Below, in pieces: positions 1-5,189 of a stretch of 5,732 nucleotides of DNA. The stretch lies in NCBI GenBank assembly GCA_030631975.1, contig DAOVKD010000051.1:1-5732 (forward strand). The letters run 5' to 3'. Positions within the stretch are counted from its first letter, which is position 1; each line of letters opens with the position of its first letter. Below the pieces are notes generated by a model. The model was not told where the DNA came from and ran no database searches. It saw nothing but the letters and a program-made list of their open reading frames with translations. The stretch is from Candidatus Woesearchaeota archaeon (GTDB lineage: Archaea > Nanobdellota > Nanobdellia > Woesearchaeales > GW2011-AR4). The position numbers and the translations under genes were made by a program.

Positions 1-509
1 CTCACCTCAAATACAACCGGACCAAATAATGTTGGTGGATATTTTCTTGTTTCTGAAGTTGTTTCTCCTTTTGCAACCCCGCTTACAATTCTTTTAGATG
101 AAATTAAAGATTTTGTAAGAGGAACATCTCTTTTGTATATAGTTTCATTATCTATCCACACTCCAAAACCAGTGATATTAGCTACAAAAGGTTCTGTCAC
201 ATTACTTACAATTTTGTTAGCCCATTCTCTTTTTTCTTCAGTATCAGCAGCCCAAAATTCAACTATTTGATCCAAGACAGTATTATCTTCATTTACATCT
301 GAAGGGTTTAGGCTATTGAGATACTCATTATCAATCTCTTCAACAGTAAGACCTGACAAGGTTTTGATTAAATCCTGCGACAAATAATTTAGATGAAAAC
401 TAGGTTGTTCGCGTAGGTAAGAAGAAGAGGCAAATATAATTGTCAGCAAGATTATCCCTGCTGCAAGAATGCTATCAATTGTAAAAAACACTCCTTTTTT
501 CAATCCCAT
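1..509 (-). CDS. Pilin-like secreted protein, N-terminal 169 residues, runs off the left edge
   Basis: The frame opens with ATG at 509 and stays open to the window edge, so only the N-terminal 169 residues are present. It begins MGLKKGVFFTIDS and continues into one hydrophobic helix (about residues 12-29), the layout of an archaeal type IV pilin-like precursor: short basic leader, possible cleavage after Gly6, and an acidic residue (Asp12) at mature position +6. The exported part is polar and carries sequons NVT, NIT and NET that could be N-glycosylated. The start overlaps the stop of the upstream gene by 10 nt (ATGGGATTGA). A GGTG eight bases before the ATG, inside the upstream gene's last codons, can serve as ribosome binding site, suggesting translational coupling. 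The function is unknown; a minor pilin or pseudopilin is my inference. The C-terminus cannot be judged. Confidence 0.8.
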   Translation of the reverse strand, partial: MGLKKGVFFTIDSILAAGIILLTIIFASSSYLREQPSFHLNYLSQDLIKTLSGLTVEEIDNEYLNSLNPSDVNEDNTVLDQIVEFWAADTEEKREWANKIVSNVTEPFVANITGFGVWIDNETIYKRDVPLTKSLISSKRIVSGVAKGETTSETRKYPPTLFGPVVFEV

Positions 510-1669
510 AAGTAAAGCACCATTTTCATTTGATCAGAATTATGAATAACCAATCTCTCAGTTTTCACTAAATTGTCCCTCTCTAATCCAATAATATTAA
601 TCGGCAAACAAACAGCATTAGCCCATTTTGTAGCTGATGCTTCTAAAATCGCTTGGAAGTCTCCGGCAAGATAAGTTGCCTTAAAGTCGCTGAAGAATAA
701 TACTCCACCTGAATCTTTTGACCATCTTGCCAGAGCTATAGCATTTTCATCATCTCTTATTATATTATCAAATCTTGCAACGTCAATAAAGTCAGTAGCA
801 CCATTATTTTTAACAAAATATGCTTGTTCAAATGTTATTTTGTCATCTACATGAAAAGCCAGAAATTCATCTTCCCTTAGAACTGTAGCATCCTCATTTT
901 TTAGGGCTTCACCAGCATCTTTTTTAAAGATGACACCGAGTCCATCAGAATTCTGACTTACACCCATTTGTCCTCCAACAAAAAGAATTCCACCTGCTTT
1001 AACCCAAGGATCTGCAATATCTACAAAAGCACTAAAATCAGCATTACTCCACGTTGGATGTTCTATAACAATAAAGTCATAATTATTAATGTTATCCCTT
1101 AAAGCTTCTTGATCTTCATTATCCTCCGCACCCTTATTTTTATCATAATATACATCAGCATTAAAATTTGTTTCCATAAATCCCTTCATAACATTTTCTT
1201 GCCCTGGACCTTCATAATAATAAGCAGCACTTAGATCATAAGTAATATTAACTTCAGAATTTCCAGTTCCGCAAAACCCCTCAACATTTTGCACATCATT
1301 ACTTTCATTAACAAAGAATAAACTATAGTCATAAGGTGTTCCAAGCAATTTTTTTGTTTTATTATAATTTATTTTCGTGAATTCAACAAACTTTGTATTA
1401 TCTATTCTGTTATATTCATCTGTAAAGCCTACAATTTCAACATTATCAGAATTCCAATTTTCTGGAGAGCCGCCAGTAGTCAAAGAGGAAGAAATAGTTT
1501 TTGCATCCGCAACCAAATTATCCATTGATGAAAAATCCTCTTTTGATATGTTTGTCGTGTAAGTATAATATGCAATAAGTATAAATGAAAATATCAATAT
1601 AGCAATAACAAAATCAGTAAACCATATCTGTGCTTTCATATTATTTTTCTCCATTTTTAACTGTTGCAT
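500..1669 (-). CDS. Large pilin-like protein with amidotransferase-like exported domain (paralogue B)
   Basis: This 389-residue protein is the downstream member of a tandem pair. Residues 12-19 read KAQIWFTD and lead into one hydrophobic helix (about 20-37), giving a pilin-type leader with likely cleavage before Gln14 and Asp at mature +6. A conserved polar region follows (about 80-120, with FTDEYNR and NKTKKLLGT). After it comes an alpha/beta domain whose strands YDFIVIEHP (197-205), GGILFVGGQ (226-234) and GGVLFFSDF (321-329) resemble class I glutamine amidotransferase or ThuA-like folds. I see no catalytic Cys-His-Glu triad. Cys133 and Cys354 are shared with the paralogue and may form a disulfide. 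The start at 1669 has GGTG eight bases upstream and overlaps the previous gene by 13 nt. ATG at 1654 (MEKNNMKAQ) aligns better with the paralogue's start and is a real alternative. The role is inferred as minor pilin or surface sensor. Confidence 0.85.
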   Translation of the reverse strand: MQQLKMEKNNMKAQIWFTDFVIAILIFSFILIAYYTYTTNISKEDFSSMDNLVADAKTISSSLTTGGSPENWNSDNVEIVGFTDEYNRIDNTKFVEFTKINYNKTKKLLGTPYDYSLFFVNESNDVQNVEGFCGTGNSEVNITYDLSAAYYYEGPGQENVMKGFMETNFNADVYYDKNKGAEDNEDQEALRDNINNYDFIVIEHPTWSNADFSAFVDIADPWVKAGGILFVGGQMGVSQNSDGLGVIFKKDAGEALKNEDATVLREDEFLAFHVDDKITFEQAYFVKNNGATDFIDVARFDNIIRDDENAIALARWSKDSGGVLFFSDFKATYLAGDFQAILEASATKWANAVCLPINIIGLERDNLVKTERLVIHNSDQMKMVLYLWD

Positions 1670-2805
1670 GTGTAAAGCACCATCCTCACTATTTTTGAAT
1701 TGTATATCACCAATCTTTCAATTCTCACCAAATTTTCTAAATCTGCATTGCTCGTATCTATTGGTAAGCATTCAGACCCAATCCATTTTAAAGTTGAATC
1801 TTTTAAGTTCTCTATAAAATCTCCTGAAAGAAGAGCGGCATCAAAATCGCTAAAGAAAAGTGCTTTGCCTTTTCCATAAGGCCATCTCGCAACAGCTATT
1901 TTATTATCCATAATATCCGCAATCTCTACATCGCTCTCATTGAATCTTGCAATATCCACGAGACTAGACCCAATGGATACATCTTCAATATAATAAACCT
2001 GATTAAAAACTATCTGGTCGCTATATTCAAAAGTAATGAATTCGTCACCTCTAATAACAGTTGCTGGTTTGTCCTTCCCAGCATCCCCAGTTATCTTAAA
2101 AAATTTTACACCCAACATTTCACGCTTATTTGCAGCTATAGGTCTTCCGCTTTGCATGAAAACACCACCAGAACTGACAAATGATTCAACAACATTTTTG
2201 AGATTATTATATTCTGAAGTGTCTAATTCAGGAGATTCTAAAACAACCAGGCCGTAATCATTAATGTTTGCAATTAAATCATCTATGTCCTGGTCTGTTT
2301 TGTATTCATAAATATCAGCGTAAAAATTATCAATCATAAACTGTTTTAATTTGATCTCATCTTTATGATAGTAAGCAGCTTTTTTCTTATAGGCTATAGA
2401 GGATTGACAGTTACCATATCCACAATACCCTTCAACATTTTGTACATCTCCGCTTCCATTTAAAAAGAATAAAACATAGTCATGCGTAGTTCCAAGCAAC
2501 TTTTTGGTTTTATTATGATCCATTTTAATAAATTCGTTGAATTTTTCATTATCAACCCTGTTATACTCATCTGTAAATCCTATCCTAATAACATTATCCG
2601 CATTCCAATCTTCTGGATACCCCTTGCTAGTTAAAAATGAAGAAACAGTTTTTGCATCTGAAACAATCTCATCAAATAAAATAGTATCCCTTTTTGATAT
2701 ACTTATTGTATAGGTATAGTATGAAATAAGTATAAATGAAAATATCAATGCAGCAATAACAAAATCCGTAAACCACATTTGCGCTTTCACATTATTTTTC
2801 TTCAT
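1657..2805 (-). CDS. Large pilin-like protein with amidotransferase-like exported domain (paralogue A)
   Basis: This 382-residue protein is a full-length paralogue of the next gene downstream, with roughly 40-45% identity by eye and a near-identical N-terminus. MKKNNVKAQMWFTD gives a short basic leader with probable prepilin cleavage before Gln9 and Asp14 at mature +6. One hydrophobic helix follows at about residues 15-33. Conserved landmarks are GFTDEYNR (76-83), NKTKKLLGT (98-106), NVEGYCGYGNC (123-133) and ECLPI (345-349). The exported alpha/beta domain has strands YGLVVLESP (184-192), GGVFMQSG (213-220) and KALFFSDF (314-321), resembling the class I amidotransferase-like fold seen in ThuA-type proteins. 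No catalytic nucleophile is evident. It starts 3 nt after the preceding pilin gene; GAGTGA spanning that gene's stop is a plausible but close ribosome binding site. Cys128 and Cys346 are shared with the paralogue; Cys133 and Cys380 are not. Enzymatic function is unproven. Confidence 0.87.
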   Translation of the reverse strand: MKKNNVKAQMWFTDFVIAALIFSFILISYYTYTISISKRDTILFDEIVSDAKTVSSFLTSKGYPEDWNADNVIRIGFTDEYNRVDNEKFNEFIKMDHNKTKKLLGTTHDYVLFFLNGSGDVQNVEGYCGYGNCQSSIAYKKKAAYYHKDEIKLKQFMIDNFYADIYEYKTDQDIDDLIANINDYGLVVLESPELDTSEYNNLKNVVESFVSSGGVFMQSGRPIAANKREMLGVKFFKITGDAGKDKPATVIRGDEFITFEYSDQIVFNQVYYIEDVSIGSSLVDIARFNESDVEIADIMDNKIAVARWPYGKGKALFFSDFDAALLSGDFIENLKDSTLKWIGSECLPIDTSNADLENLVRIERLVIYNSKIVRMVLYTCNS

Positions 2806-2808
2806 TCT

Positions 2809-3204
2809 TCACTCATTTATATATACTTTCCCGCTCCTTTTTTCTATTGTATTATCGCCTTTTGTAAAGTTTTTTCCAAATGTAATCGGCACTCTAACAG
2901 AAAAAACTGTTTTTGACGAATTTATTGTTATTGTGTTGTTCCTTATTATTGTAAAATAATCAACATTATTTTCAAGTCTCTCAGGAAGAGTAAAGCTTCT
3001 TTCATAGCCGTCTTCAACAGAAGCTGCAATAGTAACCTCTTTCTGCAGCTTTAACGCTAAATCCTTTATTAGAAAAAATTCCTTTTGGTCCTTGAATTCT
3101 CTCATCTCATTGGCGGAAGCAGCTACAAAAAGTATTGTCATTAAAAAAGCCAGCCCTATCAAAGTAAAAAATTCCATAGACGATTGAGCCCTAAGATACT
3201 TCAT
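2809..3204 (-). CDS. Small archaeal pilin-like protein with class III (QxSxE) signal peptide
   Basis: This 131-residue protein opens MKYLRAQSSMEFF followed by a hydrophobic helix (about residues 12-30). Gln7, Ser9 and Glu11 give the QxSxE motif of archaeal class III signal peptides, cleaved by an EppA/FlaK-type prepilin peptidase before Gln7 (known for the family). After the helix comes a charged, probably helical stretch (33-58), then a beta-rich tail with sequons NNT (89), NSS (95) and NFT (112) that may be glycosylated. The segment GYERSFTLPERL (66-77) lies between the helical and beta parts. It is the fourth gene of the cluster, 59 nt after the previous pilin gene and 3 nt before the next. 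The ATG is preceded by only a weak Shine-Dalgarno-like GTGGCTGA and by a perfect hairpin at 3215-3237. Probably a major or minor pilin; which one cannot be told. Confidence 0.87.
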   Translation of the reverse strand: MKYLRAQSSMEFFTLIGLAFLMTILFVAASANEMREFKDQKEFFLIKDLALKLQKEVTIAASVEDGYERSFTLPERLENNVDYFTIIRNNTITINSSKTVFSVRVPITFGKNFTKGDNTIEKRSGKVYINE

Positions 3205-3214
3205 TTTCAGCCAC

Positions 3215-3237
3215 GAGAAAAATCTCTGATTTTTCTC
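3215..3237 (-). repeat. Perfect 10-bp hairpin in the gap between two pilin genes
   Basis: GAGAAAAATC at 3215-3224 and GATTTTTCTC at 3228-3237 are exact reverse complements around a 3-nt loop. The hairpin lies in the 59-nt gap between the two QxSxE pilin genes, ending 10 nt before the downstream ATG. In the transcript it could stabilise or define the end of an mRNA segment, or tune expression of the second pilin. A TATA-like ATTATTAAATAG on the minus strand (about 3239-3250) overlaps its upstream side, so an internal promoter is also possible. The pairing is seen directly; the role is inferred. Confidence 0.6.
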
Positions 3238-3263
3238 TATTTAATAATGTATTCCATACTTTA

Positions 3264-3686
3264 TTAACTATAAGAAACTTCGACATGGCCAGACGCAGCT
3301 TTAACTGTTATTATGTAAGCGCCTTTATTTATCGGCAAAGATCCGGTTATGTTAACAGCAGAATTCTGCACTATATCCACTTTTCCAGATCTTGTCTTTA
3401 CCTTAAAAACAACTTCATAGCCCGCGCTTAAATTTGCCAAAACCACATTGCCAGGTATATTTACCTTTAAAGTTGTTTGAGACGGCTCTCCAAGATAATA
3501 AACAGATTCCGCTGCATCAATCACTTTCTTTGCAATCTGCAGTATTTGCGCAGAGTTTATCTCATCACCAGACTCCTGGGTAAAGGTATAATAAATTATA
3601 ATTAATGGAATAGTGATTATAGTAACAAATCCTATAAGAAACATGTATTCCACGCTTATCTGGGCCTCTTTTTTTCTTAAGTTCAT
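3264..3686 (-). CDS. Small archaeal pilin-like protein with class III (QxSxE) signal peptide
   Basis: This 140-residue protein begins MNLRKKEAQISVEY. Basic residues precede Gln9, and Gln9, Ser11 and Glu13 form the archaeal class III signal motif, with cleavage expected between Ala8 and Gln9. A long hydrophobic helix follows (about residues 14-35). An amphipathic helix then holds VIDAAESVYYLG (55-66), and the rest is beta-rich and ends in HVEVSYS. The length and layout match small archaeal type IV pilin-like proteins, which form or cap surface filaments. It starts 12 nt after the stop of the three-helix membrane protein gene with no recognisable Shine-Dalgarno sequence, suggesting coupling or reinitiation. 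It is the first pilin-like gene of the cluster. It differs from the next pilin in its tail and is not a simple duplicate. Specific filament identity cannot be assigned. Confidence 0.88.
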   Translation of the reverse strand: MNLRKKEAQISVEYMFLIGFVTIITIPLIIIYYTFTQESGDEINSAQILQIAKKVIDAAESVYYLGEPSQTTLKVNIPGNVVLANLSAGYEVVFKVKTRSGKVDIVQNSAVNITGSLPINKGAYIITVKAASGHVEVSYS

Positions 3687-3698
3687 ATTCTATCTATT

Positions 3699-4052
3699 CT
3701 ATCTTTTCTTTTTAACAAGCCTTTGTATCTCCCTGCCTTCCGCTTTAAACCCAAACTCCTCGCTTATTTTTGACACCCTGTATGATGCAATAACAAATCC
3801 AATATATGCAAATACTATAAAGATGAGTTCTGGATAGCCTGTAAAGCCTGAAAGAGAAACATCAATGTTTGTTATGCCCCTTACAGTCTGCCATAGGGAA
3901 AAAATAACAATAAATGCCAGGCATACTGAAAAATTATCTATGTATTTCCTCAGGGATCCCGGAGAGAGCTTCCTTCTCGCCCTTGATGCGAGTATTAATG
4001 CTCCGATTCCAAAAATTACTGTTGTAATGCTTATAGCTGCAACAGATACCAT
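3699..4052 (-). CDS. Small membrane protein with three predicted transmembrane helices
   Basis: This 117-residue protein has three hydrophobic segments at about residues 2-22, 40-59 and 75-92. They are separated by a basic loop containing SRARRKLSPGSLRKY and followed by a basic tail ending VKKKR. The ATG at 4052 is chosen over an in-frame GTG at 4061 because a textbook GAGGTGAT ribosome binding site (4057-4064) lies 4 nt before it and contains that GTG. I recognise no catalytic motif. In archaea, small membrane proteins of this layout often accompany RecA/KaiC-like or DUF835-like cytoplasmic proteins, and such a gene lies directly upstream here. It is followed 12 nt later by a pilin gene. I infer a membrane partner of that upstream protein, perhaps in control or anchoring of the pilus system. 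Three other-strand or shadow readings here have no start signals. Confidence 0.8.
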   Translation of the reverse strand: MVSVAAISITTVIFGIGALILASRARRKLSPGSLRKYIDNFSVCLAFIVIFSLWQTVRGITNIDVSLSGFTGYPELIFIVFAYIGFVIASYRVSKISEEFGFKAEGREIQRLVKKKR

Positions 4053-4056
4053 TTTA

Positions 4057-4064
4057 ATCACCTC
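4057..4064 (-). promoter_or_regulatory. Strong Shine-Dalgarno site that fixes the start at 4052
   Basis: On the minus strand GAGGTGAT lies 4 nt upstream of ATG 4052. It matches the archaeal 16S anti-Shine-Dalgarno in all eight positions and is the clearest ribosome binding site in the minus-strand cluster. Its first three bases are also paired in the hairpin at 4062-4085. Confidence 0.8.
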
Positions 4065-4085
4065 AAAAAAATTGTTTTTTTTGAG
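4062..4085 (-). repeat. A/T-rich hairpin touching the ribosome binding site, with a T tract
   Basis: CTCAAAAAAA (4062-4071) and TTTTTTTGAG (4076-4085) pair perfectly as a 10-bp stem with a 4-nt loop. In the minus-strand transcript the 3' arm is UUUUUUUGAG, and its GAG is the beginning of the GAGGUGAU ribosome binding site. A second near-palindrome, GGAAAATTTAAATTTTTCC at 4090-4108, overlaps the stop of the upstream gene. The seven-U run could act as a weak archaeal oligo-U terminator, or the stem could limit ribosome access. Pairing is seen directly; regulation is inferred. Confidence 0.5.
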
Positions 4086-4096
4086 ACCAGGAAAAT

Positions 4097-4678
4097 TTAA
4101 ATTTTTCCGCTGCCTCCTAAATCAACTCTTAAATCACAAAACTGCGTGAGTTCGTTAGTTAAAGATTCATCAGCACCTTTCTTGATTGAAATAATGACGC
4201 CTTTGATTTTCCATTCCCTTATCTTGCCTGCTAAAAAATAAACAAACCTTGCCACAGTGCCTGGTTTGTTGAATACCTGCAAAGTATTTATTGAGTCAAA
4301 GAATATGAACTTTTCTTTTGTTGGCAGCGCTTTAACTGCCTGGTCCATAGCAACCGAAATGTCGCTTAATTTTTCAGGAGAGCCTATAAAGAGGCAGTTT
4401 TTTACTCTTTTTTTGTTTTCATGGACTCTTGTAATCCCATCAATAAAAATGACTAACCTTGAATCTATCTTGTTCTGCTCAAACAGCCTCTGCATTATAT
4501 CAAAGGGCTTGTTTAAGGTGACATAAACACCAGGAGTTTTTTGTTCACTAACTAGCAACTTTAAGAGATCCATATTAGATTTTTGATAATTTTTAGCATC
4601 TACTGTAACAAGAACTATATAGTCCTTAAGATTCTTTACCCCTTTTTTGAACTTATCCCCTGCATTAATAATTATCAC
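4097..4678 (-). CDS. RecA/KaiC-fold-like protein lacking a P-loop
   Basis: This 193-residue protein has the strand pattern of RecA/KaiC-like nucleotide-binding domains. YIVLVTVDAKNY (20-31) forms the first strand, GVYVTLNKPF (50-59) the next, LVIFIDGIT (75-83) and FIFFDSINTL (124-133) resemble Walker B strands, and GVIISIKKG (160-168) plus CDLRVDLG (181-188) close the fold. The position where a GxxxxGK[ST] P-loop should lie instead reads DAKNYQKSNMD, so canonical ATP hydrolysis is unlikely. This matches archaeal DUF835/KaiC-like families with degenerate nucleotide sites. The start is GTG at 4678, since an in-frame TAA lies three codons upstream and no ATG occurs before residue 36. A strong promoter about 30 bp upstream implies a very short leader. 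It heads the minus-strand cluster, next to a three-helix membrane protein. A regulatory or scaffold role for the pilus genes is my inference. Confidence 0.8.
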   Translation of the reverse strand: MIIINAGDKFKKGVKNLKDYIVLVTVDAKNYQKSNMDLLKLLVSEQKTPGVYVTLNKPFDIMQRLFEQNKIDSRLVIFIDGITRVHENKKRVKNCLFIGSPEKLSDISVAMDQAVKALPTKEKFIFFDSINTLQVFNKPGTVARFVYFLAGKIREWKIKGVIISIKKGADESLTNELTQFCDLRVDLGGSGKI

Positions 4679-4705
4679 CGCTTTTTAACTATTTAAACTG
4701 CTTTA

Positions 4706-4727
4706 GAATATATATAAACCTTTCTCT
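4706..4727 (-). promoter_or_regulatory. Promoter of the minus-strand pilin-like cluster
   Basis: Read on the minus strand, AGAGAAAGG (BRE-like, purine-rich) is followed by TTTATATATATTC, a near-consensus archaeal TATA box centred near 4713. Initiation about 25 bp downstream falls near 4687, leaving a leader of roughly 9 nt before the GTG at 4678. No other equally good TATA box precedes the cluster. Confidence 0.72.
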
Positions 4728-4804
4728 AATAAAGGCAGGGCTGTACCAATTTAGGGAGGCAGTTGGGCAAAATCACTACAAATCTGCAATCAAAATGGTG
4801 CGTG

Positions 4805-4830
4805 TTGTTAACGAAAGTTTGCGTTAGCAA
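4805..4830. repeat. 9-bp hairpin abutting the tandem repeat
   Basis: TTGTTAACG (4805-4813) pairs with CGTTAGCAA (4822-4830), nine pairs including one G-T/U wobble, with an 8-nt loop. Its last two bases are the first two of the tandem array. The hairpin that forms across each repeat junction has the same 9-bp stem and 8-nt loop size. Confidence 0.6.
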
Positions 4831-4985
4831 GCCCAGAAAACCGTGACAAAATAGTCTGTGGGTTTTCGCTGGTTTCTGGTAAGAAGCCCAGAAAACCGTG
4901 ACAAAATAGTCTGTGGGTTTTCGCTGGTTTCTGGTAAGAAGCCCAGAAAACCGTGACAAAATAGTCTGTGGGTTTTCGCTGGTTT
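4829..4985. repeat. 55-bp tandem repeat, about 2.85 copies
   Basis: Copies lie at 4829-4883, 4884-4938 and 4939-4985. The first two are identical; the third matches for 47 bases and then diverges. Each unit begins AAGCCCAGAAAACCGTGAC and ends GGTTTCTGGTAAG. CCAGAAAACC near the start can pair with GGTTTTCGCTGG in the same unit, or with GGTTTCTGG across the junction (4871-4879 with 4888-4897, one bulged base). The period is not a multiple of three, so translation would change frame with each copy, arguing against coding. Exact identity implies recent duplication or homogenisation. Confidence 0.95.
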
Positions 4986-5049
4986 TTGAGTGCTTTGCGC
5001 CGTGTTATTACAAAACGAAATTATGATAGCCCATTTTGACTTGCCCTCC

Positions 5050-5066
5050 ATGTGATGTAGTCACAT
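5050..5066. repeat. Short inverted repeat ATGTGA/TCACAT
   Basis: ATGTGA (5050-5055) and TCACAT (5061-5066) are perfect complements around TGTAG. It lies about 50 bp upstream of the promoter of the 46-codon gene, so it could be an operator for a dimeric regulator or simply part of the structured block. There is no direct evidence for either. Confidence 0.35.
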
Positions 5067-5110
5067 TCCTGCTTGCAACACCGCTCCGGCGCAACCCATA
5101 ATTCAGAAAA

Positions 5111-5125
5111 CGAAAGCTTTATATA
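5111..5125 (+). promoter_or_regulatory. Archaeal promoter (BRE plus TATA box) for the 46-codon gene
   Basis: CGAAAG (5111-5116), a BRE-like purine stretch, runs into CTTTATATA (5117-5125), a near-consensus archaeal TATA box. Initiation about 26 bp downstream is expected near 5147, giving a leader of about 43 nt that contains a Shine-Dalgarno site. The BRE side favours plus-strand reading. Confidence 0.72.
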
Positions 5126-5179
5126 CTAGCTATATTACTCAACAGTAGTAATAAAAAGAGTTCTGATAGCAGTTTTTAT

Positions 5180-5184
5180 GAGGT
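5180..5184 (+). promoter_or_regulatory. Shine-Dalgarno site GAGGT for the 46-codon gene
   Basis: GAGGT ends 5 nt before ATG 5190, ideal archaeal spacing. It supports this short plus-strand frame over the longer antisense reading across the same bases. Confidence 0.75.
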
Positions 5185-5189
5185 AAAAA

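Larger units (their letters stand above)
4740..5110. other. GC-richer non-coding block, possibly a decayed mobile or structured element
   Basis: These 370 bases hold no credible gene. Counted 60-base lines contain 42-55% G+C, above the AT-rich genes on both sides. The block contains a 55-bp tandem repeat, a 9-bp hairpin next to it, and TCAAAATGG at 4790-4798 mirrored as CCATTTTGA at 5031-5039. GGGCAA at 4765-4770 is mirrored as TTGCCC at 5041-5046, so inverted segments in the same order flank the array. CGTGTTGTTA (4801) recurs almost exactly as CGTGTTATTA (5001). ATGTGA/TCACAT pair at 5050-5066. Open readings across it exist only because the repeat happens to lack stops. I cannot match it to tRNA, SRP RNA or RNase P RNA. 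A small non-autonomous element is one explanation. Confidence 0.5.

Noticed and set aside
1377..2257. Plus-strand open frames at 1377-1562 and 2036-2257
   Set aside because: Both are antisense to the two large pilin-like genes, whose paralogy, signal peptides and domain structure support the minus strand.
4053..4061. GTG start at 4061 for the three-helix membrane protein
   Set aside because: This GTG is part of the GAGGTGAT ribosome binding site, so translation should start at ATG 4052.
3613..4526. Plus-strand open frames at 3613-3837, 3865-4149 and 4257-4526
   Set aside because: They are antisense shadows of genes with clear starts and protein features, and have no promoter or ribosome binding site.
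4740..4830. Integron attC-like site (GTTGGGC at 4763-4769 and the GTTAAC/GTTAGC hairpin)
   Set aside because: GTTGGGC fits GTTRRRY, but no partner RYYYAAC with the right spacing was found, and no integrase is present in the window.
4829..4985. CRISPR array
   Set aside because: Repeats are contiguous 55-bp units with no variable spacers, and no cas gene is nearby.
4726..5051. Two overlapping minus-strand open frames of 77 and 75 codons across the repeat
   Set aside because: They translate the same 55-bp unit in successive frames, have no ribosome binding site, and owe their length to the stop-free repeat.
4740..5110. tRNA, SRP RNA or RNase P RNA gene
   Set aside because: No T-loop GTTCRA-type motif with acceptor stem, no SRP domain IV motif and no conserved RNase P core could be seen.
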